DNA of 64,000 nucleotides from Hyphomicrobiales bacterium (GTDB taxonomy: Bacteria > Pseudomonadota > Alphaproteobacteria > Rhizobiales > Rhizobiaceae), in NCBI GenBank assembly GCA_900472605.1, contig UCJD01000012.1, positions 248,001-312,000 of the forward strand. The letters are read 5' to 3'. The notes beneath the pieces were generated by a model. It did no database searches. It was given only the letters and a program-made list of their open reading frames with translations, and had not been told where the DNA came from. Positions 45,747-54,059 of the stretch are shown one piece after another; positions within the stretch are counted from its first letter, which is position 1, and every line of letters begins with the position of its first letter. A program made the translations under genes and the position numbers.

Positions 45747-47663
45747 ATGTTTGACTATTACGTTCAACAAGTTCTTGCCTTGCCACGGCCGGCGAAGCGG
45801 GTCATCGCGCTGCTCTTCGATGCGTGCTTGTGCATTCTCACGGTCTGGATCGCGTTCTGCTTTCGCTTCAACGACTGGTACCTGCTTTCGGGTGTACAGT
45901 TCTGGACGATCCCGGTTTCGCTCGTCATCGCGTTGCCGTTGTTCATCACCTTTGGGCTCTACCGTGCCATCTTCCGGTTCATGGGCTGGGCCGCGTTCTC
46001 CACGGTCATCAAGTGCGTACTGATCTACGGCGCTGTCTACATGGTGATCTTTACCGTTATCAGCGTGCCGAGCATCCCTCGAACCGTCGGTATCCTGCAG
46101 CCGATGCTGCTTCTGCTTGCCGTTGGCCTGTCGCGCTTCGTGGCACGCTATTTTCTCTACGATGCCTACAGCGAGATTCTGGGCGAGGCAGTGCCGATCC
46201 GCACGCTGGTTTACGGAGCCGGTTCACAGGGCCGGCAGCTGGTAAGCGCGTTGGGCCATTCTGCCGAGTTCAAGGTTGTCGGCTTTCTTGACGATGATCA
46301 CGGCCTGAAGGGGATGTCGCTCAATGGCGTGAAGATCTACAGCCCTCTCAACATCGAGAAGGTCTGCGCGGATCTTGAGGTCAAGACCGTTCTTCTTGCT
46401 CTTCCGCAGATCGATCGTGCTCGACGCAACGAGATTATTGAACGCTTGCGTTCCGCTCGGGTCGCGGTGCGTACCGTTCCCGATATCAGTGCAATCGCGA
46501 CAGGACAGGCGCAGCTGACCGACCTCCAGGACCTGGATGTCGAGGACCTGTTGGGCCGTACGGCGGTTTTGCCGAACACCGCGTTGCTGGATCAAAATGT
46601 TCGCGATCGCATTGTTCTGGTCACCGGTGCGGCCGGCTCGATCGGCAGCCAGCTGTGTCGCGAGATCGCCAAGCTGCGCCCCAAGGCTCTTCTGCTTCTG
46701 GATCAAAACGAGTTCGGCATATACTCGCTGCAGGGTGAGCTCGCAGGCGAAGATGCGGAGCCGCCTTTTCCGATTGTTCCGCTTCTTGCCGATGTCTGCG
46801 ACGAACATCGCATCAATACGATCATCCAGACGTGGAAGCCCGCCACAGTCTATCATGCGGCGGCATATAAGCACGTGCCTCTGGTTGAACAGAACCCCGC
46901 CGAAGGCGTCAAGACGAATGTCTTCGGAACGCTGACAGTCTCCAGTGCCGCATTGGCTGCCGGCGTGGAGCGTATGATCTTGGTGAGTACGGACAAGGCC
47001 GTCCGGCCGACCAACGTCATGGGCGCCACCAAACGGCTGGCCGAAATGATCCTGCAGGCGCTCGCCGAGCAGAACGGGAGCACGACGTTCTCCATGGTGC
47101 GCTTCGGCAACGTATTGGGATCGTCGGGGTCGGTCGTGCCGCTCTTTCGCCAGCAAATCAGCCGGGGCGGCCCGATCACGCTTACGCATGAAGAGATCAC
47201 CCGCTTCTTCATGACCGTTCCCGAAGCCGCGCAGCTCGTTATCCAGGCGGGGGCGATGGCATCAGGTGGCGATGTTTACCTGCTGGACATGGGTGAGCCA
47301 GTCAAGATCATCGATCTTGCGCGCCGCATGGTCGAGCTGTCCGGGCTTACGGTCCAGGACGAGCAGAATCCGAGCGGCGATATCAGCATCGTGACAACCG
47401 GCCTGCGGCCGGGCGAGAAATTGTACGAAGAGTTGCTGATCAACGACAATCCCGAGGTGACGGACCACCCGAAGATCCGACGTGCCCGAGAACAGTTCCT
47501 CGGCTGGCCGCAACTATCCGCAAAACTCGACGTGCTGGCGCAGTTCGCACGGGATGGTGATGCGAGGCAGCTGAAGGCAGCGCTGAGCGAACTGGTGCCG
47601 GGATACAGTCCCATGGAGCGTGTGGTGGATCTTGTCGCGCTGCGGCAGGAGGTATCGCCATGA
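45747..47663 (+). CDS. wreV: WbpM/CapD-type UDP-GlcNAc 4,6-dehydratase, membrane-bound (WreV-like)
   Basis: A 638-residue polysaccharide biosynthesis protein with four N-terminal transmembrane helices, a first Rossmann-like domain (Tyr-Gly-Ala-Gly-Ser-Gln-Gly near residue 156) and a C-terminal short-chain-dehydrogenase domain (Thr-Gly-Ala-Ala-Gly-Ser-Ile-Gly near 293). The catalytic Ser-Thr-Asp-Lys-Ala-Val-Arg-Pro-Thr-Asn-Val-Met-Gly-Ala-Thr-Lys near 413 has Met in place of the usual Tyr, as in WbpM/FlaA1. Such enzymes make UDP-4-keto-6-deoxy-GlcNAc. With the next two genes it resembles the R. etli WreV-WreQ-WreU set for QuiNAc. Confidence 0.88.
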   Translation: MFDYYVQQVLALPRPAKRVIALLFDACLCILTVWIAFCFRFNDWYLLSGVQFWTIPVSLVIALPLFITFGLYRAIFRFMGWAAFSTVIKCVLIYGAVYMVIFTVISVPSIPRTVGILQPMLLLLAVGLSRFVARYFLYDAYSEILGEAVPIRTLVYGAGSQGRQLVSALGHSAEFKVVGFLDDDHGLKGMSLNGVKIYSPLNIEKVCADLEVKTVLLALPQIDRARRNEIIERLRSARVAVRTVPDISAIATGQAQLTDLQDLDVEDLLGRTAVLPNTALLDQNVRDRIVLVTGAAGSIGSQLCREIAKLRPKALLLLDQNEFGIYSLQGELAGEDAEPPFPIVPLLADVCDEHRINTIIQTWKPATVYHAAAYKHVPLVEQNPAEGVKTNVFGTLTVSSAALAAGVERMILVSTDKAVRPTNVMGATKRLAEMILQALAEQNGSTTFSMVRFGNVLGSSGSVVPLFRQQISRGGPITLTHEEITRFFMTVPEAAQLVIQAGAMASGGDVYLLDMGEPVKIIDLARRMVELSGLTVQDEQNPSGDISIVTTGLRPGEKLYEELLINDNPEVTDHPKIRRAREQFLGWPQLSAKLDVLAQFARDGDARQLKAALSELVPGYSPMERVVDLVALRQEVSP

Positions 47664-47706
47664 CGGTTTCCAGCTTGCAAGAATGCAGGTCCGGTCGGAG
47701 CATGGC

Positions 47707-48642
47707 ATGTTCCTGGTAACCGGCGCTTCCGGCTTTGTCGGCCAGGGGCTTTTGCACACGCTGCGGCAACGCGGCATTCCGTTTCGCGGCACGAGCAGAA
47801 GCAGGAGTGGCGATCTTTTTTCCGTCGGAGACGTGCACGGCGCGACCGACTGGTCAACCGCCCTTGATGGGGTCGACGTCGTCGTCCACCTGGCTGCCGT
47901 GAACCAGAATGTCGTTGAAGGGTCGCCGGCCGTTCTAGCCGAGTATCGATCCGTAAACGTCGAGGGGACGATCAACCTAGCGCGTCAGGCAGCAGCCGCG
48001 GGTGTGAGAAGGTTCGTGTTCCTGAGTTCGATCAAGGCGAACGGCGAGGCTACGGCCAAGGGCAAGCCGTTTACGGCCGCGGGCATACCCGCTCCGGAAA
48101 GCGATTACGGCCGAACGAAACTCGAAGCCGAGCAATTGCTGTATGCTCTTGGCGACAAGACGAAAATGCAGATCGTCGTCATTCGATCGCCACTGGTCTA
48201 TGGCCCCGGCATGCGCGGGAGTTTCCAGGCACTGGTGCGGCTTGTCCAACGTGGCTTGCCGTTGCCCTTCGCGTCGATCGATAATCGCCGCTCGATGGTC
48301 TATCTTGAGAACCTGACCGATCTCATCGTGACCGCGGCAGATCATCCGAACGCCGCAGGCGGAACGTTCATGGTTGCGGACCGAACGAGCCCATCGACAT
48401 CGGAACTCGTGCGCGCGATTGCCGCGGCAACCGGCTCGTCAGCATCGCTGCTGCCGTTTCCGCCAGCGTTGCTGGAACTTCTTGGAAAGGTGACCGGGAA
48501 ACACGAACTGGTTCACCGCCTGACCCGCTCGCTTGAAGTCGACATATCCGAAACCAGCCGCCGCCTTGGCTGGACCCCACCATTCGAGTTGGCCGACGCA
48601 CTGTCGCGAACGCTTGGTCACGCAAAACGCACTAAGGAGTGA
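47707..48642 (+). CDS. wreQ: NAD-dependent sugar-nucleotide epimerase/reductase (WreQ-like)
   Basis: A 311-residue extended short-chain dehydrogenase: Thr-Gly-Ala-Ser-Gly-Phe-Val-Gly at residues 5-12 and catalytic Tyr-Gly-Arg-Thr-Lys near 139. Placed between a 4,6-dehydratase and a sugar-1-phosphate transferase, it fits a 4-keto reductase forming UDP-QuiNAc (WreQ) or a related epimerase (WbpV type). ATG 47707 follows GGAG by 6 bases; ATG 47683 is possible. Its function from sequence alone is less certain than its fold. Confidence 0.82.
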   Translation: MFLVTGASGFVGQGLLHTLRQRGIPFRGTSRSRSGDLFSVGDVHGATDWSTALDGVDVVVHLAAVNQNVVEGSPAVLAEYRSVNVEGTINLARQAAAAGVRRFVFLSSIKANGEATAKGKPFTAAGIPAPESDYGRTKLEAEQLLYALGDKTKMQIVVIRSPLVYGPGMRGSFQALVRLVQRGLPLPFASIDNRRSMVYLENLTDLIVTAADHPNAAGGTFMVADRTSPSTSELVRAIAAATGSSASLLPFPPALLELLGKVTGKHELVHRLTRSLEVDISETSRRLGWTPPFELADALSRTLGHAKRTKE

Positions 48643-48643
48643 T

Positions 48644-49222
48644 ATGACAAGCAAGCTTAACCAGGGGATCAAGCGGGCATTCGACTTTTGCGCGGCGTCG
48701 GGCGGTCTCGTCGTATTGTCTCCCGTGTTGCTTGTGCTCACCATCATGGTTCGGCGCTCATCGCCCGGCGGCGCCTTCTTCCGCCAGCAGAGAATTGGCC
48801 GAGACGAGGTTCCGTTCACCTGCCTGAAATTCAGGACGATGGCAGCCGGCACGCCGAACGTGGGTTCACACGACGCCGCAGAGGCCTGGATCACGCCGAT
48901 CGGCAAGACGCTTCGCGCCTACAAGCTCGATGAACTGCCGCAACTCGTCAACGTGCTGAAGGGTGAGATGAGTCTGGTGGGGCCGCGCCCGTGCCTACCG
49001 AGCCAGCCTGATGTCATAGCTGCCCGCAGAGCCAAGGGTGTGTTTGCTGTCCGCCCCGGCATAACCGGTCTGGCGCAAATCGCCGGTATCGACATGTCGA
49101 CCCCGGAAAAACTCGCGGCCGCGGATGCCGAATACGTCAAGACCGGCAGCCTCTGGCATGACATCAGCATGATCTTCGGCTCGGTCATGGGCAAGGGAAA
49201 AGGCGACGCCGCGCTGAAGTAA
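48644..49222 (+). CDS. wreU: initiating sugar-1-phosphate transferase (WreU-like)
   Basis: A 192-residue bacterial sugar transferase (WcaJ/PglC catalytic domain only). One N-terminal membrane segment (Leu-Val-Val-Leu-Ser-Pro-Val-Leu) is followed by Gly-Gly-Ala-Phe-Phe-Arg-Gln-Gln-Arg-Ile-Gly, Lys-Phe-Arg-Thr-Met, Asp-Glu-Leu-Pro-Gln-Leu-Val-Asn-Val-Leu and Ser-Leu-Val-Gly-Pro-Arg-Pro. It moves a hexosamine phosphate to undecaprenyl phosphate, the first step of O-antigen assembly. ATG 48644 has an AAGGAG site. The short PglC-like form and the upstream genes favour QuiNAc-1-phosphate as donor product. Confidence 0.88.
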   Translation: MTSKLNQGIKRAFDFCAASGGLVVLSPVLLVLTIMVRRSSPGGAFFRQQRIGRDEVPFTCLKFRTMAAGTPNVGSHDAAEAWITPIGKTLRAYKLDELPQLVNVLKGEMSLVGPRPCLPSQPDVIAARRAKGVFAVRPGITGLAQIAGIDMSTPEKLAAADAEYVKTGSLWHDISMIFGSVMGKGKGDAALK

Positions 49223-49285
49223 GCGGCTCTCGCACGCGTGACGTGGTCGTCTTTCAGGCCACGCTAGATTGCGCTCGCGAAACGC

Positions 49286-50704
49286 CTAGCGGACCGCGGG
49301 CTGCAAACTCGGCGCATCGGCTTGTGCTGGCCGCAAACGCAGATTGCACCAACAGGCAAACGCAGACGTCACGAGAGCGAGGCTCTCCCCGATCGCCAGT
49401 CTGTTGTTCGAATTGCTGAGCAGCGTCAGGGCAAAGAAGAAGATGCAGACGAGATAGGCATGCATTGCCGCGCGCGGGATGATACCTTTGCGACAAGCCT
49501 TGCAGACAAAGACGATGAAGCTCGCCAGGATAAGCGCCATCACGAAGGCCCCAAATAGGCCGAAACGGATCAATATTTCCAGATATCCGTTGTGCAACAG
49601 CGTATAGGAAACGTCGGCGTAGCGTGTATGATGCCAGCGCTCCAACCATTCGTTGCCCCAGCCGAAGATCGGCGCGGAAGAGAAAAGCTCCCAGCCGTTT
49701 GACCATAGCTGAAGGCGCTCATCCATCGCGACCGGTGTCTTGCCCGACTGGATGGTCTGGGTGATTGTCTCTGTTCCGTTCGCGCTGCCGAGAATGTCAC
49801 TGAACATCGAAGCGGTCGCTGTGACCGTAGGACCGGCAGTCTGGACGAGATTATGGCGCACAGCGTATATTCCAACGCCAAGCAGTGCGACCGCGCACGC
49901 GATCACCAGTCCGCCACGGGCGCGCATCTTGATGTAGCGCATGCCGATAACGGCGAGAACCGGCAGCGTGAACGCCATTGCGAGCCATACCCCCTTGGAC
50001 TTCGCGCCATAAATGGCGATCACGCAAAGACTGAGAATAAGCGGCGACACCACGAAGGCGATCCGCGCGAACCGACGGTCGGCTGTGGGCGTTGTCAGAT
50101 AATGCAGAAGCCAGAAGGTCGACGTCACGAAAATGAGGCCGCAGGCGACCGCGCCATGAATCTGGTTGTTCATGATCAGCGGACGAACAGCGACGCCGGT
50201 TGCGATCGTGCCTATCGTCAAGCTCACGGTGACGCCGAGCATGATCAGTGCGACGACAAAAAACGCCGCGATGATCTTCTCCATCTCGCCCGCATAGAGC
50301 GCGAATGCGATGCCGAGGATCGGGAAAAATAAGGGAAAGGCAAAGAGCCAGTCGGACCCGCCAAGATCGTGATGTTCGGTCGTAAAATAGATGAACGCGA
50401 AGCGCGCCAGAACATAGATTGCCCAGCCCATGCAGAGCCAGCCCAGCCAGTTCGTTCGCGGGCGCGATGGCTCCTTGATGTAGTACGCCAGCGCGATGAC
50501 GGCCAGGATCGCACATGCGTAACGATAGGTATCACTCTCCACCAACAAGGCCGATGAAGCGAGCAGCCACAGAAGGCAGCCGAATATCCTAAGAGCAGGG
50601 CTCATGCTTGCGCTGGACGCGCGGAACGAGTTGTTCAATATATCTACTTCTGCCCGCGCGCTTTTTCCTGCGTCCATGTCGACGGCCGCTCTCATCGAAA
50701 ACAT
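49286..50704 (-). CDS. O-antigen ligase/polymerase family membrane protein
   Basis: About 472 residues with ten or more hydrophobic helices and a large periplasmic loop near residues 295-375 containing Gly-Trp-Glu-Leu-Phe-Ser-Ser-Ala-Pro-Ile-Phe-Gly-Trp-Gly and Leu-Leu-His-Asn-Gly-Tyr-Leu-Glu-Ile-Leu, the Wzy_C/WaaL signature. It joins O-antigen to lipid A-core or polymerises repeats; sequence alone does not separate these roles. The start is uncertain: ATG 50704, 50695, 50677 and 50605 are all in frame without a strong ribosome site. It converges on the wreU-like gene. Confidence 0.85.
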   Translation of the reverse strand: MFSMRAAVDMDAGKSARAEVDILNNSFRASSASMSPALRIFGCLLWLLASSALLVESDTYRYACAILAVIALAYYIKEPSRPRTNWLGWLCMGWAIYVLARFAFIYFTTEHHDLGGSDWLFAFPLFFPILGIAFALYAGEMEKIIAAFFVVALIMLGVTVSLTIGTIATGVAVRPLIMNNQIHGAVACGLIFVTSTFWLLHYLTTPTADRRFARIAFVVSPLILSLCVIAIYGAKSKGVWLAMAFTLPVLAVIGMRYIKMRARGGLVIACAVALLGVGIYAVRHNLVQTAGPTVTATASMFSDILGSANGTETITQTIQSGKTPVAMDERLQLWSNGWELFSSAPIFGWGNEWLERWHHTRYADVSYTLLHNGYLEILIRFGLFGAFVMALILASFIVFVCKACRKGIIPRAAMHAYLVCIFFFALTLLSNSNNRLAIGESLALVTSAFACWCNLRLRPAQADAPSLQPAVR

Positions 50705-50902
50705 GGCATGCACCAGCGCGCGTTGGGGGCGCCGGTGCGGCATCCTATGAAATCGATATTTACGAAAATAGTGTGGCCGACAAGACCGCTTCGGCCACAG
50801 TTCACCGCAAAGTCCTGTCGTGGAACGAAAGTCGCTTGGGCTTTTGGTGTCCACAGTGCCTGCGCGCGGAAGGCTTGGCGCACCGACGCTTATTTTTGCC
50901 GA

Positions 50903-51103
50903 CTAGTGCGTCGCCGTGCGCTTCTGCTTGGAGAGGCTGAGAATATAGTCGTCGGCGATGTCGGCGATCGCCATCGCAATTTCCGCTGGCGAAAACTCCA
51001 TCTGCTTTTCGCCGAAGATCATCTGATGAACAGCTTCCTCGATCTGCTGGCGGCAAGCCGACAATCGGTCGGCATGGTTTATTTCAATGGCAGGTATCTG
51101 CAT
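50903..51103 (-). CDS. small protein of unknown function (66 aa)
   Basis: A 66-residue, probably helical protein starting Met-Gln-Ile-Pro-Ala-Ile-Glu-Ile-Asn with a GGGGAC site upstream of ATG 51103. The middle (Ile-Glu-Glu-Ala-Val-His-Gln-Met-Ile-Phe-Gly-Glu-Lys-Gln-Met) is amphipathic. There is no membrane segment. I do not recognise the family. It lies 198 bases upstream of the ligase gene on the same strand and divergent from the XRE regulator. Confidence 0.55.
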   Translation of the reverse strand: MQIPAIEINHADRLSACRQQIEEAVHQMIFGEKQMEFSPAEIAMAIADIADDYILSLSKQKRTATH

Positions 51104-51462
51104 GACATTTGTCCCCAATGTGCTGCGCCTGAAACGAAGTTCCGTGCCTTGATTGCTCCGGCGCTTAGGGTCGCCTGCGCGACCATGGCCACACGCATGC
51201 CCCGATCTTCGCATTCTAGTATAGAGGGTAAGTCTCGCTGATCCCGTGAAATCGGTGTGACACCATCTAAAGTGGCTTTTGTGCCAATTACTCCCTCAAT
51301 GAGGTAGTCGAGGTGAAGGCGTCACACGCTGCATGTTTATGGTTTGTTCAATGTTCGGGACGGTAAGCAAAGATTCTTCGATGCCGCTTTACTTTTGGTT
51401 GCATTTTTCCGCGGCGGCTTCATTATGCATCAACATTCCTAATATTGCAGGCGAGGGACGCC
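51104..51462. promoter_or_regulatory. 359-base divergent region with two GTGTGAC dyads
   Basis: No gene is evident. GGTGT-G-ACACC (51254-51264) and GCGT-CAC-ACGC (51319-51329) are short palindromes that share GTGTGAC in opposite orientation. The segment from 51330 to 51450 is AT-richer and probably holds the XRE promoter. The dyads may bind the XRE protein itself. Confidence 0.35.
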
Positions 51463-51906
51463 ATGAAGGCGAAATCGACGAACGCGATCGACGGCTATGT
51501 CGGGGAGCGGGTGAGGCTGCGCCGCAAGATGCTCGGCATGAGCCAGGCAAGTCTTGCGGAAGCGCTGGGCATAACGTTTCAACAGATTCAGAAATACGAG
51601 AAAGGCATCAACCGCATCGGCGCCAGCCGGCTTTTGCGCATGGCGGAGATATTCGGCGTCGCCGTCGGCTATTTCTTCGAAAATGGAATGGCCAGCGCCG
51701 GTGACGACAGCACCCGCCCGGAGACTGACGCTGTCGCTGCATTCATGGCCTCGAAAGAGGGGCTGGCGCTGGGCAAGGCTTTCATTGCCATCGAAGATCC
51801 CAACGTCCGACAGAAATTGCTCGCCTTGACGCGCAGCCTTGGTTCCGCCGGGATCGTCATAAATGATCGCGACAGTGCGGATCAGGCGGAACTCGAAGGC
51901 AGCTAG
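51463..51906 (+). CDS. XRE-family helix-turn-helix regulator
   Basis: A 147-residue cytosolic regulator with a Cro/CI-type HTH at about residues 13-67 (Arg-Leu-Arg-Arg-Lys-Met-Leu-Gly-Met-Ser-Gln-Ala-Ser-Leu-Ala-Glu-Ala-Leu-Gly, Phe-Gln-Gln-Ile-Gln-Lys-Tyr-Glu-Lys-Gly). The C-terminal part has an alpha-helical stretch of unknown role. This form is common in Rhizobiales. ATG 51463 is used, since earlier codons give an unrelated leader. It lies directly upstream of the YcaO gene on the same strand and may control it. Confidence 0.9.
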   Translation: MKAKSTNAIDGYVGERVRLRRKMLGMSQASLAEALGITFQQIQKYEKGINRIGASRLLRMAEIFGVAVGYFFENGMASAGDDSTRPETDAVAAFMASKEGLALGKAFIAIEDPNVRQKLLALTRSLGSAGIVINDRDSADQAELEGS

Positions 51907-51976
51907 AAAATATGGTGCCATCCAGCCGCTCGCGCAAAACGTGGCCTGCCTGTCTCACTCGACTAGGGGAGCGGCT

Positions 51977-53173
51977 CTGACCGATACTTTCGAGCCACCG
52001 AGCTATTCGGATCGGGTCATGTCGGCGTGTGAGACGCTATCTCGCATCACGCCGTTTCTTGCGCAATTCGGTGTAACACGCGTGGCCCGCCACACGGGTC
52101 TCGATCATATAGGCATACCCGTATGGTGCGCCTATGTACCGAACGCGCCATCCGCCGTCGTGGCGCAAGGCAAAGGACTATCCGATGACGATGCCAGAGT
52201 TTCGGCAGTCATGGAGGCGCTTGAACGAGCCGTTGCCAGCCGACCGGCGGTGTCAACCTTGCGGGCTACCGCCCGGGAGCTGCAGGACCAGGGGCGCCGA
52301 CTGACGACGCTTGACTGCCTGACTGCATTGCATAAGGCCGATATCGGCCCGGACGAGCCAATCGACTGGGTGATCGGGCGCGAGCTGATGTCGGGCGCCT
52401 CTATCCATGTTCCATTCGAGGCTGTCGTCTTGAACCGCACACAGGAATCCCGCTTCTGGATGTCCTCCGATGGCCTGGCGTCGGGAAACACCCTCGACGA
52501 AGCCGTGTTGCACGGCGTTCTCGAACGCATCGAGCGGGACGCATACGTGCTCTGGCAGATAAGCGACGACAGCTTCAGGAATTCCCGATGCGTAGACCCC
52601 GCCTCGCTCGATGACGATGTTCTCAATCGGCTGGTGGACAAGATAAAGGCCGCCGGTCTACTCATGAAGTTGTTCGACATAACCAGTGATGTCGCTATTC
52701 CGTGCTTTACCGCCTTGGTGGGGCCGCGTGGCGGCCTGTCGGAGCCGCCCGTCCGCTTCGCCGAAGTCACAGGTGGAAGTGGTGCCCATCCGTCTCCTGT
52801 CCGCGCAGCCATTCGTGCGATTACAGAAGCCGTGCAATCGCGGCTGACATTCATCAGTGGCGCGCGGGACGATATTGCGCCCATGACCTTTCAAGTACCG
52901 CTGCCCCGACATCTGTGTGAAAGCTTCCGGAGCAAACCGATTGCACTCGCACCGCTTTCCCATACCGAAGACCAGTCGTTGCAGCAGTATCTGGAGCATA
53001 CGCTGGATAGGCTGCGCTCTGCGGGGATAGCCACGGTCGCAGCGGTGCAGCTCAGCGATCCCGATCTTCCGTTCAGTGTTGTCAAGGTGCTGATACCGGA
53101 GTTGGAAAATCCGGATGGAAAGCGCGCTCGGCGGTTTGGCACCCGGGCTCTTTCAAGAGCTTTCCGCTTCTAA
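51977..53173 (+). CDS. YcaO-family ATP-dependent cyclodehydratase-like enzyme
   Basis: A YcaO-domain protein, about 398 residues from the start chosen here. ATP-site motifs are visible: Ser-Ala-Val-Met-Glu-Ala-Leu-Glu-Arg at residues 76-84, Gly-Asn-Thr-Leu-Asp-Glu-Ala-Val-Leu-His-Gly-Val-Leu-Glu-Arg-Ile-Glu-Arg-Asp near 172 and Ala-Ile-Arg-Ala-Ile-Thr-Glu-Ala-Val-Gln-Ser-Arg near 273. YcaO enzymes activate peptide backbones with ATP to make azolines, amidines or thioamides. The start is unclear. CTG 51977 has AGGGGAG 5 bases upstream and the following Thr-Asp-Thr-Phe looks like the family N-terminus, whereas ATG 51863 overlaps the XRE gene, GTG 51941 lacks a ribosome site and ATG 52019 cuts into the domain. 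No TfuA gene adjoins it. Confidence 0.88.
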   Translation: MTDTFEPPSYSDRVMSACETLSRITPFLAQFGVTRVARHTGLDHIGIPVWCAYVPNAPSAVVAQGKGLSDDDARVSAVMEALERAVASRPAVSTLRATARELQDQGRRLTTLDCLTALHKADIGPDEPIDWVIGRELMSGASIHVPFEAVVLNRTQESRFWMSSDGLASGNTLDEAVLHGVLERIERDAYVLWQISDDSFRNSRCVDPASLDDDVLNRLVDKIKAAGLLMKLFDITSDVAIPCFTALVGPRGGLSEPPVRFAEVTGGSGAHPSPVRAAIRAITEAVQSRLTFISGARDDIAPMTFQVPLPRHLCESFRSKPIALAPLSHTEDQSLQQYLEHTLDRLRSAGIATVAAVQLSDPDLPFSVVKVLIPELENPDGKRARRFGTRALSRAFRF

Positions 53174-53297
53174 AGAGACTATCCCGGCGGCTGCAAACGG
53201 CCGGTGCGTCATACCACCCGCAAGTTGTTTCACGCTTTATTCACGGGCGTCGCGCGCGTCACCGGCCTATGTTGCTTCACGTTGGCGGAGAAGAAAC

Positions 53298-53555
53298 ATG
53301 ACTGCAATGCCTAAGGACCACGGGGACGATCACGGCGACAACGCAAGATCACCAGAGGATATCAAGGAACTCGCGGCACTCGCGCGCCTGATCAGCTACG
53401 CGCGCTCTGCCGCCGAAGATGTCGAGCTCGTCGGCGCCGTCCATTGGCTCGAGCTTGCCATACAGGCGATAAACCGCGAGATTCTCGCATCGCCGAACAT
53501 GGAGATCGTTGCGCCTTACTTCGGGGCGACGACGGACGGCCGCAGCACCCACTGA
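53298..53555 (+). CDS. small protein of unknown function downstream of YcaO (85 aa)
   Basis: An 85-residue acidic protein with an Asp/His-rich start (His-Gly-Asp-Asp-His-Gly-Asp) and a helical core (Glu-Leu-Ala-Ala-Leu-Ala-Arg-Leu-Ile-Ser-Tyr-Ala-Arg, Leu-Glu-Leu-Ala-Ile-Gln-Ala-Ile). GGAG lies 7 bases upstream of ATG 53298. It has no Cys and few Ser/Thr near the C-terminus, so it is not an obvious thiazole-type precursor. It lies 124 bases after YcaO on the same strand. The family is not recognised; it could be a partner of YcaO or unrelated. Confidence 0.6.
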   Translation: MTAMPKDHGDDHGDNARSPEDIKELAALARLISYARSAAEDVELVGAVHWLELAIQAINREILASPNMEIVAPYFGATTDGRSTH

Positions 53556-53591
53556 TATCTATAGCAAGGCGGCGCGATCAGCGATCTTGAG

Positions 53592-54059
53592 CTACGTGTC
53601 TTGCAAGACAGTGGCGCCGAGCATTTTCGAGTAGACACACAAAGCGTTGGACCGGTTGTATCCATTGGTCGTGTAGTAGTCCGCGACGCCACCGATCTGG
53701 CGCGAAACCAACCACACTTGCGGATAGCCTCGTTGAATCGCCGTCGCCTCGACATCAGCGAGCAGCGCAGTTCCTATGCCCATTCGTTGATGCGATGGCG
53801 AGATGGCAATCTCCGCGACATACAAGCCGGTGCCGATTGCAGACGTATGCGGCGATGCAAATACGAAGCCGACAAGTCGGCCCTGGTCAAAAGCGCCGAG
53901 CGTGACGGCATCCGATGGTGAAGACAACTCGACCAGCCGCCTCCTGGCATTTTCCATCGTCCAAGCCTCTTCCCAAGGTGGCTCGGCATAGGCCTGAATG
54001 AGAATATTGGCGCCTCGCAACGCCTCTGCTTGATCAATTCGTCTTACGCTGAACGTCAT
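53592..54059 (-). CDS. GNAT-family N-acetyltransferase
   Basis: A 155-residue acetyltransferase. The acetyl-CoA motif A is Ala-Glu-Ile-Ala-Ile-Ser-Pro-Ser-His-Gln-Arg-Met-Gly-Ile-Gly-Thr-Ala-Leu-Leu near residues 84-102, and motif B ends in Tyr-Tyr-Thr-Thr-Asn-Gly-Tyr. ATG 54059 gives a standard-length GNAT; the longer frame adds an unrelated leader. The substrate (small molecule, protein N-terminus or antibiotic) cannot be told. It converges on the small gene downstream of YcaO. Confidence 0.87.
   Translation of the reverse strand: MTFSVRRIDQAEALRGANILIQAYAEPPWEEAWTMENARRRLVELSSPSDAVTLGAFDQGRLVGFVFASPHTSAIGTGLYVAEIAISPSHQRMGIGTALLADVEATAIQRGYPQVWLVSRQIGGVADYYTTNGYNRSNALCVYSKMLGATVLQDT

Noticed and set aside
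53115..53297. Upstream extension of the 85-residue protein into the YcaO gene, considered as a possible RiPP precursor
   Set aside because: It overlaps the YcaO end in another frame and has no ribosome site. The stretch from 53174 to 53297 has a few Cys and Ser codons but no leader-core pattern.
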